In this document: positions 47,301 through 55,460 of the stretch, in pieces
Layout: every line of letters begins with the position of its first letter
Numbering within the stretch: position 1 is the stretch's first letter
Translations under genes and position numbers: made by a program
Source of the DNA: a bacterium
GTDB taxonomy: Bacteria > Zhuqueibacterota > Zhuqueibacteria > Residuimicrobiales > Oceaniaggregativiventaceae
Length of the DNA stretch: 64,000 nt
Direction of reading: 5' to 3'
NCBI GenBank assembly: GCA_029565675.1
Contig: JAKQNP010000008.1
Location: 248,001 to 312,000 of the forward strand
The notes under the pieces: model-generated
The model's database searches: none
The model's input: the letters and a program-made list of their open reading frames with translations, nothing else
What the model was told of the DNA's origin: nothing

Positions 47301-49214
47301 GCACAAGTGATCTGGACTCTCGGGCCTTATCGCGGTCCAGAGCAGATTCTCTCTGCCGGCAGCGAAATAAACGGCACGGCGCTGGAAAATTCGCCGACTC
47401 TTTGGCGCGTGGTTCCCGAACGGATTCCCGATTGCGGGCACTCGACTCTGAATGTTGCTTCGCCGGTGAGCGCAGACGGATTGAGCACTGCCCGCCTGGA
47501 TGTCGTTTTGCTCGACGCCTCTGGCCAGAACGTCGGCCCGGGATACCGGATTCGATTCGACGTCAGCGGTTCGGACAACCGCATTGCTTTTGTCGATTCC
47601 TTGAGCGACGCGGAAGGCCGAGTCACCGCTTTTCTCTCATCCACCGTCGCAGAAGAAAAGAGCGTACGCGCATGGATTGTGGGGATGGACCTTTACCTGA
47701 CTGCAAGTGCAGTGGTCAGGTTCGAAGAGGCGATTCAGGTTCCGACTGCGTTCAATCTGATCTCCGGCAACGAACAGATCGGCATTGTCGGAAAGGATCT
47801 GCCGTCTCCACTGACCGTCCAGGTTCTGGGCAGCAATGGCGCTCCGTTGAAAGATCATCTCGTTGTCTTCCGACTTCTCTCCAACCAGGGTGAGTTGTCC
47901 GGGACGCAGAGCGCATCGATGAGAACGGACCAAGACGGAATTGCCATCGCGACTCTGACTTTGGGCTGTCGGGCCGGAGAATACAACCATCGGGTTCAGG
48001 CTTTTGCCGCCAACTCGAGCGATACCTTGCTCTTTATCGCCAGCGCCCTTCCCGATGTGCCGGCACAGATGATGACCGTCAGCGGCGACAGCCAGCGGGT
48101 CGAGGTGAGCAATCCGTTGCCGCTGCCGCTGGTGGTGCGGGTGTGCGACCGTTTTGAAAATCCATGTCCCCAGACACCGGTTGCTTTCAGCGCTCTGGAC
48201 GGCGGTTCCATTCTTACCTCACAACCGATACTGACCAGCAATGAGGGATTGGCTTTTTGCCAGGTCGCTGCCGGGACAGAGGAAAAGCAATATCTCTACG
48301 AAGCAAGACTGGCGGACGGACTTGGCCGGCAGTTTTTCTGTTTTGCCAACGCAGCTGTCAACCAGCCACCGCGGATCCTCGTTTTTTTGCCAGCCGATTC
48401 GGCGATGGAGGTCAGGGCCGGGGAAAGTATTAATTTTTGGCTGAGTGTGGTCGATCCTGACGGCGACACATTTCACATCGAATGGTTCCTAAACGGCGGA
48501 TTGGTTGCTGAGGGGCCCTATTACAACTTGATGATTGCTGATGGCTTGCCTGCTTTGACCCAGATCGAGGTGCGGGTCAGCGATGCCAATCATGCCGTAT
48601 TTAAAAGATGGAAGGTGGTTGTGCAGGCAACAGCAGTGGAATTGAGCGATTTTCGCGCTCAAGTGCAAGAATTCGGCAATGTCGAACTGCATTGGCAAAT
48701 TCGCAATTCCACTGACATCAGCGGTTTTTGGCTGCTGCGCAGCACACAGATCAGTCAGGGCTACGAGCGGCTCCACGGTCAGCTCTTGCACGCTTGCATG
48801 GCCAAGGACGGCTATCTCTTTGTCGATCAAAGTACAGCCCTGGCAGGCACCACGCTCTATTATCGCCTGGAGGCGGTCGAGCATGACGGCACAGTACAGG
48901 TTTTCGGTCCAATAGCTGTTCAGATCACGGCACCGATCCATTTTGTCCTGCAGCCCAATTACCCCAATCCGTTCAATCCGACGACAACTCTGTCCTTCAG
49001 TGTGCCAGAAAGTCAGGAGATTGCGCTCTGTATTTATTCCATCCGCGGCGAACGGATACGCACTCTTGCCTGCGGCCAGGTGCAAGCCGGCGTTCATACC
49101 CTGATGTGGGATGCTTGCGACAATGCCGGCGTTCAGGTCCCATCGGGTATCTATTACGCAGTTTTGGAGAACAGCAACCTGCGCCAGATCATCAAGATGA
49201 CTTTGCTCAAATGA
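44310..49214 (+). CDS. Giant secreted protein: lectin-like, VCBS propeller, UnbV, Ig-like, sorting domain
   Basis: 1,634 residues. Signal peptide to about 23 (LVLLPSFCRLYAQ). Residues 25-225 are LamG/ConA-like; a proline run (229-236) follows. Seven VCBS/FG-GAP calcium motifs (FADFDADGRSDLMIG, NADFDLDGDLDLFQ, FDADGDGDLDLY and others) form a seven-bladed propeller (about 243-614), then an ASPIC/UnbV domain (GAKVTVFESG, about 645-720). About six Big-1-like Ig repeats (725-1345), a further Ig-like domain, an Fn3-like domain (1440-1545), and a FlgD-like/type A sorting domain at the end (NYPNPFNPTTTLSFSVPE, about 1548-1634). It is probably secreted by a type IX-like route and displayed on the surface as an adhesin. 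Own promoter region of 156 bases. Confidence 0.88.
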   Translation: MKKCFVVLLFALVLLPSFCRLYAQTPLYSDPLDDGSAPSLGILTNRNGQFISGKGWKATSVTSQLMITLPSGLPEQGTFTIDATNFDPVSQNADVKQQIINLYSQANGSKDVFYNGGSWCNIRTGTGYTTGPGVAGFKFLASPDGIDARKEQRCMESSTWNLAATYEFKITWNTREISVYVDGQRQATLAFSGQAEPFRYIFLGTDNVYQGQAGPIYSNLCIYGSGVTPPPPPPPPASDVRFTDITASAGISSWSTFGYSHSATFADFDADGRSDLMIGNATVDALTPMQLFCNQDGQKFSDCTAVRGLDEPGMTTAMVNADFDLDGDLDLFQAQMIYAGIGFSGPNRLLMNNGAGAVQPLPNPGLVQSGNNTRGALAFDADGDGDLDLYCANWGQDNELYLNDGTGRMTRVFQGAEGAGASADYGELGVTAADIDNDGDIELYICRRPAAEQEAANLLFVNDGAGRFSEQATNRGVACPGRSHGAVFCDVDRDGDLDLFVVNYAEPDGRLPLLGVFFNDGSGHFVDRSAEFNIRVSGYHLIFADVDNDADPDLFLIRNRDKEPGAHAELYLNDGSGNFTLESGTGLEISGEDARGGASADFDRDGDVDFLIAFRQGSPVLLRNESDNDNHYLQFLARGCRGDYGGVGAKVTVFESGFLGDSDRILGYQQVVTNSGYLSQNDPVLHFGLARHTQCDVRVELTDGSVHDFPALAADQLFVMPAVPRLSLSLLHGDNQSGLIGSELRDPLVVRVRDQLQQPVAGVAITFTLVAGKGEFIGLTQVATNDQGLASVRFRFGQQAGRHLIQATMAGADSPVEFSATAVLPPPTAVAIGSGQTGTAGADLPLLVGVLVVDALFSPAEDYPVRFITTSHSSLIDGAKTSDKVTESDGRALAIWTLGTKSGRDSLFVVGQFSGPDTLVLTAQVSNSQAAQLRPLTAAPTDPKAPGFTFADPFAVQVEDGFGNPVAGHPVQFSIQAGGGNLNGAQQRTIVSDQAGQAQVIWTLGPYRGPEQILSAGSEINGTALENSPTLWRVVPERIPDCGHSTLNVASPVSADGLSTARLDVVLLDASGQNVGPGYRIRFDVSGSDNRIAFVDSLSDAEGRVTAFLSSTVAEEKSVRAWIVGMDLYLTASAVVRFEEAIQVPTAFNLISGNEQIGIVGKDLPSPLTVQVLGSNGAPLKDHLVVFRLLSNQGELSGTQSASMRTDQDGIAIATLTLGCRAGEYNHRVQAFAANSSDTLLFIASALPDVPAQMMTVSGDSQRVEVSNPLPLPLVVRVCDRFENPCPQTPVAFSALDGGSILTSQPILTSNEGLAFCQVAAGTEEKQYLYEARLADGLGRQFFCFANAAVNQPPRILVFLPADSAMEVRAGESINFWLSVVDPDGDTFHIEWFLNGGLVAEGPYYNLMIADGLPALTQIEVRVSDANHAVFKRWKVVVQATAVELSDFRAQVQEFGNVELHWQIRNSTDISGFWLLRSTQISQGYERLHGQLLHACMAKDGYLFVDQSTALAGTTLYYRLEAVEHDGTVQVFGPIAVQITAPIHFVLQPNYPNPFNPTTTLSFSVPESQEIALCIYSIRGERIRTLACGQVQAGVHTLMWDACDNAGVQVPSGIYYAVLENSNLRQIIKMTLLK

Positions 49215-49230
49215 TCGGCACACCTGGTAT

Positions 49231-49265
49231 AAAAAAAGCCCTTTTCACTGAAAAGGGCTTTTTTA
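49231..49265. terminator. Bidirectional terminator
   Basis: AAGCCCTTTT-CACTG-AAAAGGGCTT is flanked by A-run and T-run on both sides. It lies 16 bases after the giant gene's stop and about 17 bases beyond the convergent peroxiredoxin stop at 49282, so it can serve both. Confidence 0.95.
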
Positions 49266-49281
49266 TTAGATAGACAGAGGT

Positions 49282-49929
49282 TTATTGTGCCTTGTGGCAG
49301 AACCACCAATCGAAACAATCCTTGCTGCCTTTGCGAGCTTCTGCATCTTGCACGGTCTTGGCGGGCGGAATGATCACGTGGTCGCCGATCAGATCGTTGT
49401 TCGGCCAGTTTGCGGGGACCGCGACCTTTTTGTTGTCGGCAAGCTGGAGGGCTTTAACCGCGCGCAGGATTTCATCCATGTTGCGGCCGATTTCTTGTGG
49501 ATAGTAGATTACCAGGCGGACTTTGCCCTGCGGATCGCCTATGAAGACGGCGCGCACCGTGTTGGTGCCTTTTCCGGGGTGGAGCATGCCCAGCTTCAAG
49601 GCAATGGCGTCATTTGCAGCGATCACCGGGAATTTGATTTCCACTTTCAGGGTTTCCTTGATCCACTGCACCCATTTGATGTGCGAGAAGACCTGGTCTA
49701 CGGACATGCCGATAAGCTTGCAGCCGATTTTTTCGAATTCGTTGTAGAGTTTCTGGAAACCGACGAATTCTGTGGTGCAGACCGGGGTAAAGTCCGCCGG
49801 ATGGCTAAAAAGCACGAACCACGATCCTTTCAGATCGCCAGGGATATTCATGGGACCATGGGTGGTTTGCACAGATATTTCCGGAAAATCATCTCCGAGG
49901 AGAGGCATGTTCAGTTTGTTCTCTTCCAT
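49282..49929 (-). CDS. Peroxiredoxin, 1-Cys/Prx6-like (archaeal TPx type)
   Basis: Reduces hydrogen peroxide and organic peroxides. The peroxidatic Cys is Cys51 in [13 protein letters not shown]. Two further Cys near the C-terminus (Cys205 and Cys211 in [11 protein letters not shown]) match the resolving pair of Prx6-like thioredoxin peroxidases such as the archaeal ones, rather than plain 2-Cys AhpC. Arg and Thr active-site residues (TPV and the Arg in [11 protein letters not shown] region) are present. 215 residues. Its neighbour is a Fur/PerR regulator 75 bases upstream on the same strand, suggesting peroxide-controlled expression. Confidence 0.95.
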   Translation of the reverse strand: MEENKLNMPLLGDDFPEISVQTTHGPMNIPGDLKGSWFVLFSHPADFTPVCTTEFVGFQKLYNEFEKIGCKLIGMSVDQVFSHIKWVQWIKETLKVEIKFPVIAANDAIALKLGMLHPGKGTNTVRAVFIGDPQGKVRLVIYYPQEIGRNMDEILRAVKALQLADNKKVAVPANWPNNDLIGDHVIIPPAKTVQDAEARKGSKDCFDWWFCHKAQ

Positions 49930-50004
49930 TTTTGTTTCCTTTCCTTATTTGATTAACTGATGACATATATATAGCGAAAAAACTATAATTGCAAAAAAAT
50001 CTCT

Positions 50005-50409
50005 TCACTTCAACTCTGAATTCCTGCACGCCGGGCATCTGCCAAATAGTTCAATAACGATACGGTCGATGGTAAAATCTTTTCCGGGTTTTATCCAGCG
50101 ATTGATCTCGTCATCGGTGGGCATTTTCATGTCAATAACTTTACCGCATTTGTCACAGATCAAATGGCAATGCGGTGTCAGATTTGCCTCGAACCGGTCG
50201 GATACACTGCCGACGTGGATTTTTTGTAAATGTCCCTGTTCGACCAGAACGTGTACATTGCGGTAAACAGTTCCCAGGCTCAGCCTGGGGAATTCTTTTT
50301 TCAGCTTTTCGTAGAGCCAATCCGCGGAAGGGTGGCAATCGGTCTCTCTCAACAGCTGCAGGATGCGTTCGCGTTGGCGGGACCGGCGATATTTAACAGT
50401 TTTGATCAT
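50005..50409 (-). CDS. Fur-family metalloregulator, probably PerR-like
   Basis: A winged-helix repressor with metal sensing. The DNA-binding domain is RRSRQRERILQLLRETDCHPSADWLYE and SLGTVYRNVHVLVEQGHL. The sensor part includes SDRFEANLTPHCHLICDKCGKVID and the second Cys pair CPAC, giving the CxxC...CxxC structural zinc site of Fur/PerR. Placement beside a peroxiredoxin argues for PerR over iron-sensing Fur; residue identity alone does not separate them. The ATG at 50409 is preferred over the TTG at 50421. Probably autoregulated from the dyad upstream. Confidence 0.9.
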   Translation of the reverse strand: MIKTVKYRRSRQRERILQLLRETDCHPSADWLYEKLKKEFPRLSLGTVYRNVHVLVEQGHLQKIHVGSVSDRFEANLTPHCHLICDKCGKVIDMKMPTDDEINRWIKPGKDFTIDRIVIELFGRCPACRNSELK

Positions 50410-50713
50410 AACCTTTACCAATAATAGTAATCGTTATTGATTATAATATAGCCTTTTTAACCTTCTTTGTCAACGCTTTTTTATTGTTTTTTGCTTTGCA
50501 GGGAATTGGTATCTTTCTATTGTTCTTATCAGCCGCATGCAGGCGGAGCAGCGCAGAAGCATGAGCTTTTTTTACCCCTTTTATCTTTTCGTTACTGGGT
50601 GGTAAATTTTGACACCAAAATGCACTGCATGCGAATATTTAAAAGGCAGGATACAACAAAATCGATCCATCTGCCACAGGCGGAGAAAAGGTGAGTGTTT
50701 GTGGGTGAGGTAG
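50410..50713. other. Intergenic region upstream of the Fur/PerR gene and methyltransferase
   Basis: A 304-base divergent gap. The first 45 bases are very AT-rich and contain the operator-like dyad described separately. The remainder shows no gene I can support; the small frames here have no ribosome sites or recognisable motifs. Confidence 0.4.
50420..50450. promoter_or_regulatory. Candidate Fur/PerR operator
   Basis: An AT-rich stretch with the dyad TAATC-GTTATT-GATTA (50428-50443) overlapping an ATTATAA half-site like that of known PerR/Fur boxes. It is just upstream of the Fur/PerR start at 50409. Supported by position and composition only; the match to the 7-1-7 consensus is imperfect. 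Confidence 0.35.
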
Positions 50714-51334
50714 ATGACAGGAGTTACTTGCAGGAAAAATTGGCAATTTTCTTTGCGCTGGAATTTGATGGCCGCCATCTATAGCCCCATGCGGCGGATC
50801 TGGCCGTTGTCAGCGATTGTGTCGGCTGAAGGAGCTCAGTTGCGGCGGTTGTTGGAAATGACCGATGTGGCCCCAAACAGCCGTTGTATCGATCTGGGGT
50901 GCGGTGTGGGTCACAGCCGCGAACTGGTGCCGGCAGAAGCCTGGGTTGTCGGCGTCGATCGCTCGCCCCGCATGGCCAGGCATGCCGCTGCAGCCGGTTA
51001 TCGCGCGGTGGTGTTGGCGGATATTGGTCAATTGCCCTTTGCCACGAATTTCGATTTTGCGCTCTGTATCGGAGTTTTGGAGTATGTGGCCGCAGTTGAC
51101 CTTTTTTTTCGCCAAGTCGCTGCGGTCTTACACGAAAACGGTTATTTTTTGTGCACGATTTCGCCGAATACAAAGATCACCGCGCTTCGTCGACGATTCG
51201 GGCCGTTGCTCTATTTGCATCGGCCTGAGCAAATGATTCAGTGGGGAGAAGATGCAGGTTTGCGGCTGGTGGCACAAAGATATTATCTGACCCAGATTAG
51301 CTTTTTGTTTTCCAAGCAGTGCGCCGCGGATTAA
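50714..51334 (+). CDS. Class I SAM-dependent methyltransferase
   Basis: 206 residues with a Rossmann methyltransferase core: motif I CIDLGCGVGHSRELV, an acidic residue ending the second strand (VVGVDRSPRM), motif post-I LADIGQLPF, and IGVLEYVAAVDLFFRQV in the small-molecule methyltransferase style (Methyltransf_11). The end (LLYLHRPEQMIQWGEDAGLRL) is typical. Substrate unknown. An N-terminal helical segment of about 40 residues is basic. GTGAGG precedes the ATG. Monocistronic. Confidence 0.85.
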   Translation: MTGVTCRKNWQFSLRWNLMAAIYSPMRRIWPLSAIVSAEGAQLRRLLEMTDVAPNSRCIDLGCGVGHSRELVPAEAWVVGVDRSPRMARHAAAAGYRAVVLADIGQLPFATNFDFALCIGVLEYVAAVDLFFRQVAAVLHENGYFLCTISPNTKITALRRRFGPLLYLHRPEQMIQWGEDAGLRLVAQRYYLTQISFLFSKQCAAD

Positions 51335-51375
51335 AGTGGATTCGAATGCTATGCCCTGCATTCGAATCCACTTTC
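51333..51375. terminator. Long terminator-like hairpin
   Basis: A perfect 17-bp stem, AAAGTGGATTCGAATGC / GCATTCGAATCCACTTT, with a 9-base loop. It overlaps the methyltransferase stop and lies between convergent genes. The stem ends in CTTT; with AAAG on the left it could serve both strands. Confidence 0.85.
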
Positions 51376-51415
51376 GATGGTCACGATCAAGGTTGCGGAG
51401 GATTCGAGCTGGGTG

Positions 51416-52996
51416 TTACAGAAGCATCCCTGCGATGGTTGCTGTCATCCACGATGCCAGTGCGCCGGCAAACATGGCGCGCAGAGCGACTTTCGAAAGA
51501 TCTGATCGCCGACCCGGCGCCAGGGCACTGATTCCGCCGATCTGGATACCGATCGAAGAGAAATTGGCAAATCCGCACAACGCATAGGTGGCGATAATCT
51601 CAGAGCGGAAAGAGAGATCAGCGGCGGTGATGTGGTGTGCCAATTCGCCATAAGCGACGAACTCGTTGGCCGTGATTTTGATCCCCAATAAATTTCCAAC
51701 CTGCATGGTTTCGCTCCAGGGAACGCCCATCAAAAAGGCCAGTGGCGCGAAAAGGGTGCCGAAAAAAGTTTTCAGACTGCCGGGGAAAATTCCGGCATAT
51801 TCGCCCCGCAACGGATTCAGTTCTCTTCCCAGCAAGCGGGCGTCGACCAGACGGTCGAAAAAGCCAAGCACGACATCAATAAATCCGATCAAGGCGATAA
51901 AGGCAACCAGCATGGCGCCCACATTGACAGCCAGTTTGAGACCGTCTGTCACTCCCTGTGCCGTGGCATCGAGAAGGTTTTCAGCTTTTTTCACCTCTGG
52001 AATTTTTACATCTCCGGCTGTTTGCGAATGCTCGGTTTCCGGATAAAAGATTTTTGCCAGCACCAGCGCCGCCGGTGCAGACATGACGCTGGCAGCGATG
52101 AGATGTCCGGCGTTGACACCCATACGGATATAACCGGCGAGAACGCCGCCGGCGATGGTGGCAAAGCCACCGACCATGATCGCGTGCAGTTCCGATTTGG
52201 TCATGCCGGGAAGAAACGGTTTGACCAACAGCGGGGCCTCGGTTTGCCCGACAAAAATATTGGCCGAACACGACAGAGTTTCAGAACCCGAAGTGCCCAT
52301 CGTCCAACGCATGAAGCGTGCCATCACCTTGACCAAAGCCTGCATGATGCCGAGATAATAGAGAATCGACATGACAGCCGAAAAGAAGACAATCGTCGGC
52401 AGGACTGAAAACGCAAACTGATAGCCAAATAGATCCACGTGATCTTGGCTGACCAGCTTGCCAAATAAAAAGGCGCTGCCCAGATCGGAGAGGCTGAGAA
52501 ATTTGGCGACCATTTCGCTGAAAATTCGCATCAAATCCTGCCCGGTTTTTCCCTTGTAAAACAGGATTCCCAAACCCAGCAACAGCCAGCCGGCAAAAAG
52601 ATAGCGGTGGATCGCCGCCTTTTTCGCAAGGTGAACCGGCAGATGCGCGAAAACGAGAATCCCAAAGAGGGCAACCGCGATTCCGAGTGTGCTCAGACCA
52701 TAGCCGAAGGCACTGACCACAGCCATGGCGGCGATCAGGATTGCCGTCCGCCAGACGTTTGTTTTCCGGTCAGAGCCAATCACGCGATCCTCAAAAGCAT
52801 ACAACAAAATCATCGCCGCCAGGACAAACAGTCCTATCCATGAAAGCCAGGATTTGCCGAGGATAATCGCAGCAAAGAGGAGCTGTAACGCAATTCCCCA
52901 AAAAACAGTTCGCAAGTTAATCGCTTTGCGGTTGGTGGAAAACAGCACGGCGATGGCGACGATGGCCAGCATTCCGGCTGCGCCGATGAATCTCAT
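51416..52996 (-). CDS. Concentrative nucleoside transporter (NupC/CNT family)
   Basis: An inner-membrane cation-coupled nucleoside importer. Conserved core: [20 protein letters not shown] followed by APLLVKPFL (substrate and cation residues), [21 protein letters not shown], and [17 protein letters not shown] with later [20 protein letters not shown]. These are the CNT motifs. At 526 residues it is longer than bacterial NupC (about 400) through additional N-terminal helices. The ATG at 52996 has AAGGAGGG upstream and overlaps the tdk stop as ATGA, so it is translated with tdk. Confidence 0.93.
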   Translation of the reverse strand: MRFIGAAGMLAIVAIAVLFSTNRKAINLRTVFWGIALQLLFAAIILGKSWLSWIGLFVLAAMILLYAFEDRVIGSDRKTNVWRTAILIAAMAVVSAFGYGLSTLGIAVALFGILVFAHLPVHLAKKAAIHRYLFAGWLLLGLGILFYKGKTGQDLMRIFSEMVAKFLSLSDLGSAFLFGKLVSQDHVDLFGYQFAFSVLPTIVFFSAVMSILYYLGIMQALVKVMARFMRWTMGTSGSETLSCSANIFVGQTEAPLLVKPFLPGMTKSELHAIMVGGFATIAGGVLAGYIRMGVNAGHLIAASVMSAPAALVLAKIFYPETEHSQTAGDVKIPEVKKAENLLDATAQGVTDGLKLAVNVGAMLVAFIALIGFIDVVLGFFDRLVDARLLGRELNPLRGEYAGIFPGSLKTFFGTLFAPLAFLMGVPWSETMQVGNLLGIKITANEFVAYGELAHHITAADLSFRSEIIATYALCGFANFSSIGIQIGGISALAPGRRSDLSKVALRAMFAGALASWMTATIAGMLL

Positions 52997-53568
52997 ACAC
53001 CCTCCTTGGAATCGTCGATTTCGTGGCAATGTCTGCAGCGGGCTTCATAGATGTCGGCGGCGCCGACGACCACCCGGTTGGAGTTTTTGTTGAGGCGCTG
53101 GGTTCGGTTGGCCGGATTGCCGCAGCGCGTGCAAATCGCCAGGGTTTTGGTGATGTATTCGGCCACCGCCAACAACTGCGGGATCGGTTCAAACGGTCGG
53201 CCGAGGTAATCCTGATCCAGTCCGGCGACGATTACACGTTTGCCTTGATCCGCCAGCCGTTGGCAGACATCGACGAGAGAAAGATCGAAGAACTGGGCTT
53301 CATCGATGCCAACCACTTCTGCATCGGCCGCTTGAGTGAGAATGTCCTGCGGTTTGGCAACCGGCGTGGATGGGATTCTCTGGGCATTATGTGAAACGAT
53401 GTGGTTGGCGGAATAGCGGTCGTCGATAATCGGCTTGAAGATTTTTACTTTTTGGCGCGCGATCTGGGCGCGCCTAATTCGGCGGATCAATTCCTCGGTT
53501 TTGCCGCTGAACATGGAACCGCAAATCACTTCAATCCAACCGGTTCCTTTTGGTACAATGCTGAGCAT
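52993..53568 (-). CDS. tdk: Thymidine kinase
   Basis: Phosphorylates thymidine or deoxyuridine for salvage. P-loop [15 protein letters not shown] (about 16-30), catalytic Glu in [11 protein letters not shown], and a C-terminal zinc finger (CTRCG and CRHCHE, four Cys/His). 191 residues, type II Tdk. GGAGGAT before the ATG. It overlaps the nucleoside transporter by four bases and follows udk by 84 bases; import and phosphorylation are therefore encoded together. Confidence 0.96.
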   Translation of the reverse strand: MLSIVPKGTGWIEVICGSMFSGKTEELIRRIRRAQIARQKVKIFKPIIDDRYSANHIVSHNAQRIPSTPVAKPQDILTQAADAEVVGIDEAQFFDLSLVDVCQRLADQGKRVIVAGLDQDYLGRPFEPIPQLLAVAEYITKTLAICTRCGNPANRTQRLNKNSNRVVVGAADIYEARCRHCHEIDDSKEGV

Positions 53569-53652
53569 GGTCGGAAATCCTCCCCTTGCCGGCGTCGATA
53601 ATTCCGGTCAAAGCGGCCCTGCGCCGGAATCCAATTGCCTGGATCAAGTTTG

Positions 53653-54279
53653 TTAGTTTGTCGCCATTCTGAACCGTTGAAGAATCATTTGCACATTATG
53701 GGCGCTATCCTCTTCGCCGGAAACCGTGAGATCAGCCTGTTTTTGCGACGGCTGGACATACTCGAGGAACATCGGCCGTACGGTGCGCTCGTATTGTTGC
53801 AGCACGGATTCGATATTTCGCGATCTTTCGCGCATATCCCGGCGCAAACGCCGAATCAGACAAATATCGGCTGGTGTATCGACGAATATTTTATGATCCA
53901 GAAGACGGCAGAGATCGGGACGGCTGAGGATCAGGATGCCCTCGAGAATGACGATCGATTGCGGTGCATAGTGAGCCGTCTGTGTTTGTCTGAGATGGGT
54001 GGAAAAATCATAGACAGGATGATCGATGTCTCGCCCTTTTTTGAGCTGCTCGAATTGGCGAGCAAGCAGAGCAAAGTCGATTGCGTCGGGATGGTCAAAA
54101 TTTTCTCGACAGCGCTCTTCGTAGCTCAAGTGTGAAATATCGCGATAATAATGATCTTGCGACAGAACCTCACCTGCTCGAGGCTGCAGAGCATGGCGCA
54201 GAGCATTGGCCAGAACTGTTTTGCCCGATCCCGAGGCGCCGGCAATGCCGATTGTGATTACAGTTCGAGGGGAATCCAT
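53653..54279 (-). CDS. udk: Uridine/cytidine kinase
   Basis: Phosphorylates uridine and cytidine. P-loop GIAGASGSGKTVLANAL at the N-terminus, DHYYRDISH (substrate/catalytic Asp region), FDHPDAIDFALL, VYDFSTHLR, and GILILSRPDLCRLLDHKIFV with RRLRRDMRERSR. 208 residues. It lies between cdd (58 bases) and tdk (84 bases) on the same strand. Confidence 0.95.
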   Translation of the reverse strand: MDSPRTVITIGIAGASGSGKTVLANALRHALQPRAGEVLSQDHYYRDISHLSYEERCRENFDHPDAIDFALLARQFEQLKKGRDIDHPVYDFSTHLRQTQTAHYAPQSIVILEGILILSRPDLCRLLDHKIFVDTPADICLIRRLRRDMRERSRNIESVLQQYERTVRPMFLEYVQPSQKQADLTVSGEEDSAHNVQMILQRFRMATN

Positions 54280-54337
54280 AAAGGGTATCGGTTTTTATGA
54301 TTTTGTTGCCTTGATGCGGAGATCTGTGTCGAGTTTT

Positions 54338-54733
54338 CTATTCAGGCAGATCGCTGCGCTCAAAAGCCTGTGGCAGCAGATCCATCAATTTTATTTGCTG
54401 CACAGGTTGATCGTTTTCGATCAAGATGACGTCGATATTGCCAGCAAGGTCCCACAACATCTGGCGACAGGCTCCGCATGGCATGCACTTTTTTCGGGTG
54501 GAGGAGGCGATAGCGATGGCGTGAAAGATTTTTTCTCCTTCAGAAATCGCTTTGCTCAAGGCGACTCGTTCAGCACAAATCGTCAATCCCAATGAGCTCG
54601 ATTCGATATTGCATCCCGTGTAGATAGCACCGTCGCCGCCCATAAGCGCAGCGCCAACGCGGAAATTGGAAAAGGGTGCATGCGCATTTTCGCGCGCCTG
54701 ACATGCCTTAAGGACCAATTGGGCAATCGGCAT
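54338..54733 (-). CDS. cdd: Cytidine deaminase
   Basis: Converts cytidine to uridine. Zinc and catalytic motifs: TICAERVAL (C-A-E with the proton-shuttling Glu) and PCGACRQ (the Cys pair); NIESSSLGLT contacts the sugar. 131 residues from the ATG at 54733, which has GGAG 7 bases upstream; the TTG at 54748 would overlap the terminator upstream and is not preferred. Together with Udk and the transporter it forms a pyrimidine salvage set. Confidence 0.95.
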   Translation of the reverse strand: MPIAQLVLKACQARENAHAPFSNFRVGAALMGGDGAIYTGCNIESSSLGLTICAERVALSKAISEGEKIFHAIAIASSTRKKCMPCGACRQMLWDLAGNIDVILIENDQPVQQIKLMDLLPQAFERSDLPE

Positions 54734-54746
54734 CGACTGTCTCCAC

Positions 54747-54785
54747 AAAAAAAAGTCCGAATCCCTTGCAGCAAAGGATTCGGAC
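54747..54785 (-). terminator. Terminator after ssb
   Basis: A 10-bp stem GTCCGAATCC / GGATTCGGAC with an 11-base loop, and TTTTTTTT on the minus strand after it. It lies between ssb and cdd, so most ssb transcripts should end here, while read-through could still reach cdd. Confidence 0.9.
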
Positions 54786-54832
54786 GCAAAATAACAATTC
54801 GCCGTTTAAGAAACAACATAGAAGTTGGTCTG

Positions 54833-55279
54833 TTAAAACGGCAAATCGTCGCTGTCTTGCGCGCTCGGTTCGGCAAACTCGGCTGGTGCTTCATCCGCAG
54901 ACGGAGGTTGAGCATAAGAGGTGTCCCGATCACCGCGTGTGTCGAGCAACTGAATCTGGTCGGCAAGCACTTCGGTCGTATAGCGCTTGTTGCCGTCTTT
55001 GTCGTCCCACGACCGGGTGGTCAGCTTGCCTTCCACGTAAATTCGGCTGCCTTTTTTGGTGTATTTGGATACCACTTCTGCGGTTTTGCGCCAGACCACC
55101 ACGTTGTGCCATTCCGTCGACTCTTGCAGATTTCCATCTTGCCCTTTCCAGGATGTGTTGGTCGCCAATCTCAGATTGAGCACCGCTGCGTTTGCCTGGG
55201 TGTACTTGAGCTCTGGATCAGCACCCAGACGACCGATGAGAATCACTTTGTTCACGGTACCTTTGCTGTCATAGGCCAT
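54833..55279 (-). CDS. ssb: Single-stranded DNA-binding protein
   Basis: Binds and protects single-stranded DNA in replication and repair. OB fold with NKVILIGRLGADPEL, RLATNTSWKGQDG, EWHNVVVWRKTAEVV, GSRIYVEGKLTTRSW; then a Pro/Ala-rich acidic tail ending DDLPF, the partner-binding tip of bacterial SSB. 148 residues. Very strong ribosome site (AGGAGGAGG). Not linked to rpsF/rpsR as is common elsewhere. Confidence 0.97.
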   Translation of the reverse strand: MAYDSKGTVNKVILIGRLGADPELKYTQANAAVLNLRLATNTSWKGQDGNLQESTEWHNVVVWRKTAEVVSKYTKKGSRIYVEGKLTTRSWDDKDGNKRYTTEVLADQIQLLDTRGDRDTSYAQPPSADEAPAEFAEPSAQDSDDLPF

Positions 55280-55460
55280 GGGAAAATCCTCCTCCTGGTA
55301 AAAAAATAAAGTCTAAGAGTTATTTAGCAAAAAATAACGAAAAAGTCAACAAAAAAAGCGAAAAATAGAGAAAAAAGCTTCTGCCTGTTCAAATCCTGTT
55401 TGCAAATAAGGCGCAAGTTGTTTATACTTGCTGCGGTCGAGATTGTCAAAGGAGAACGAA

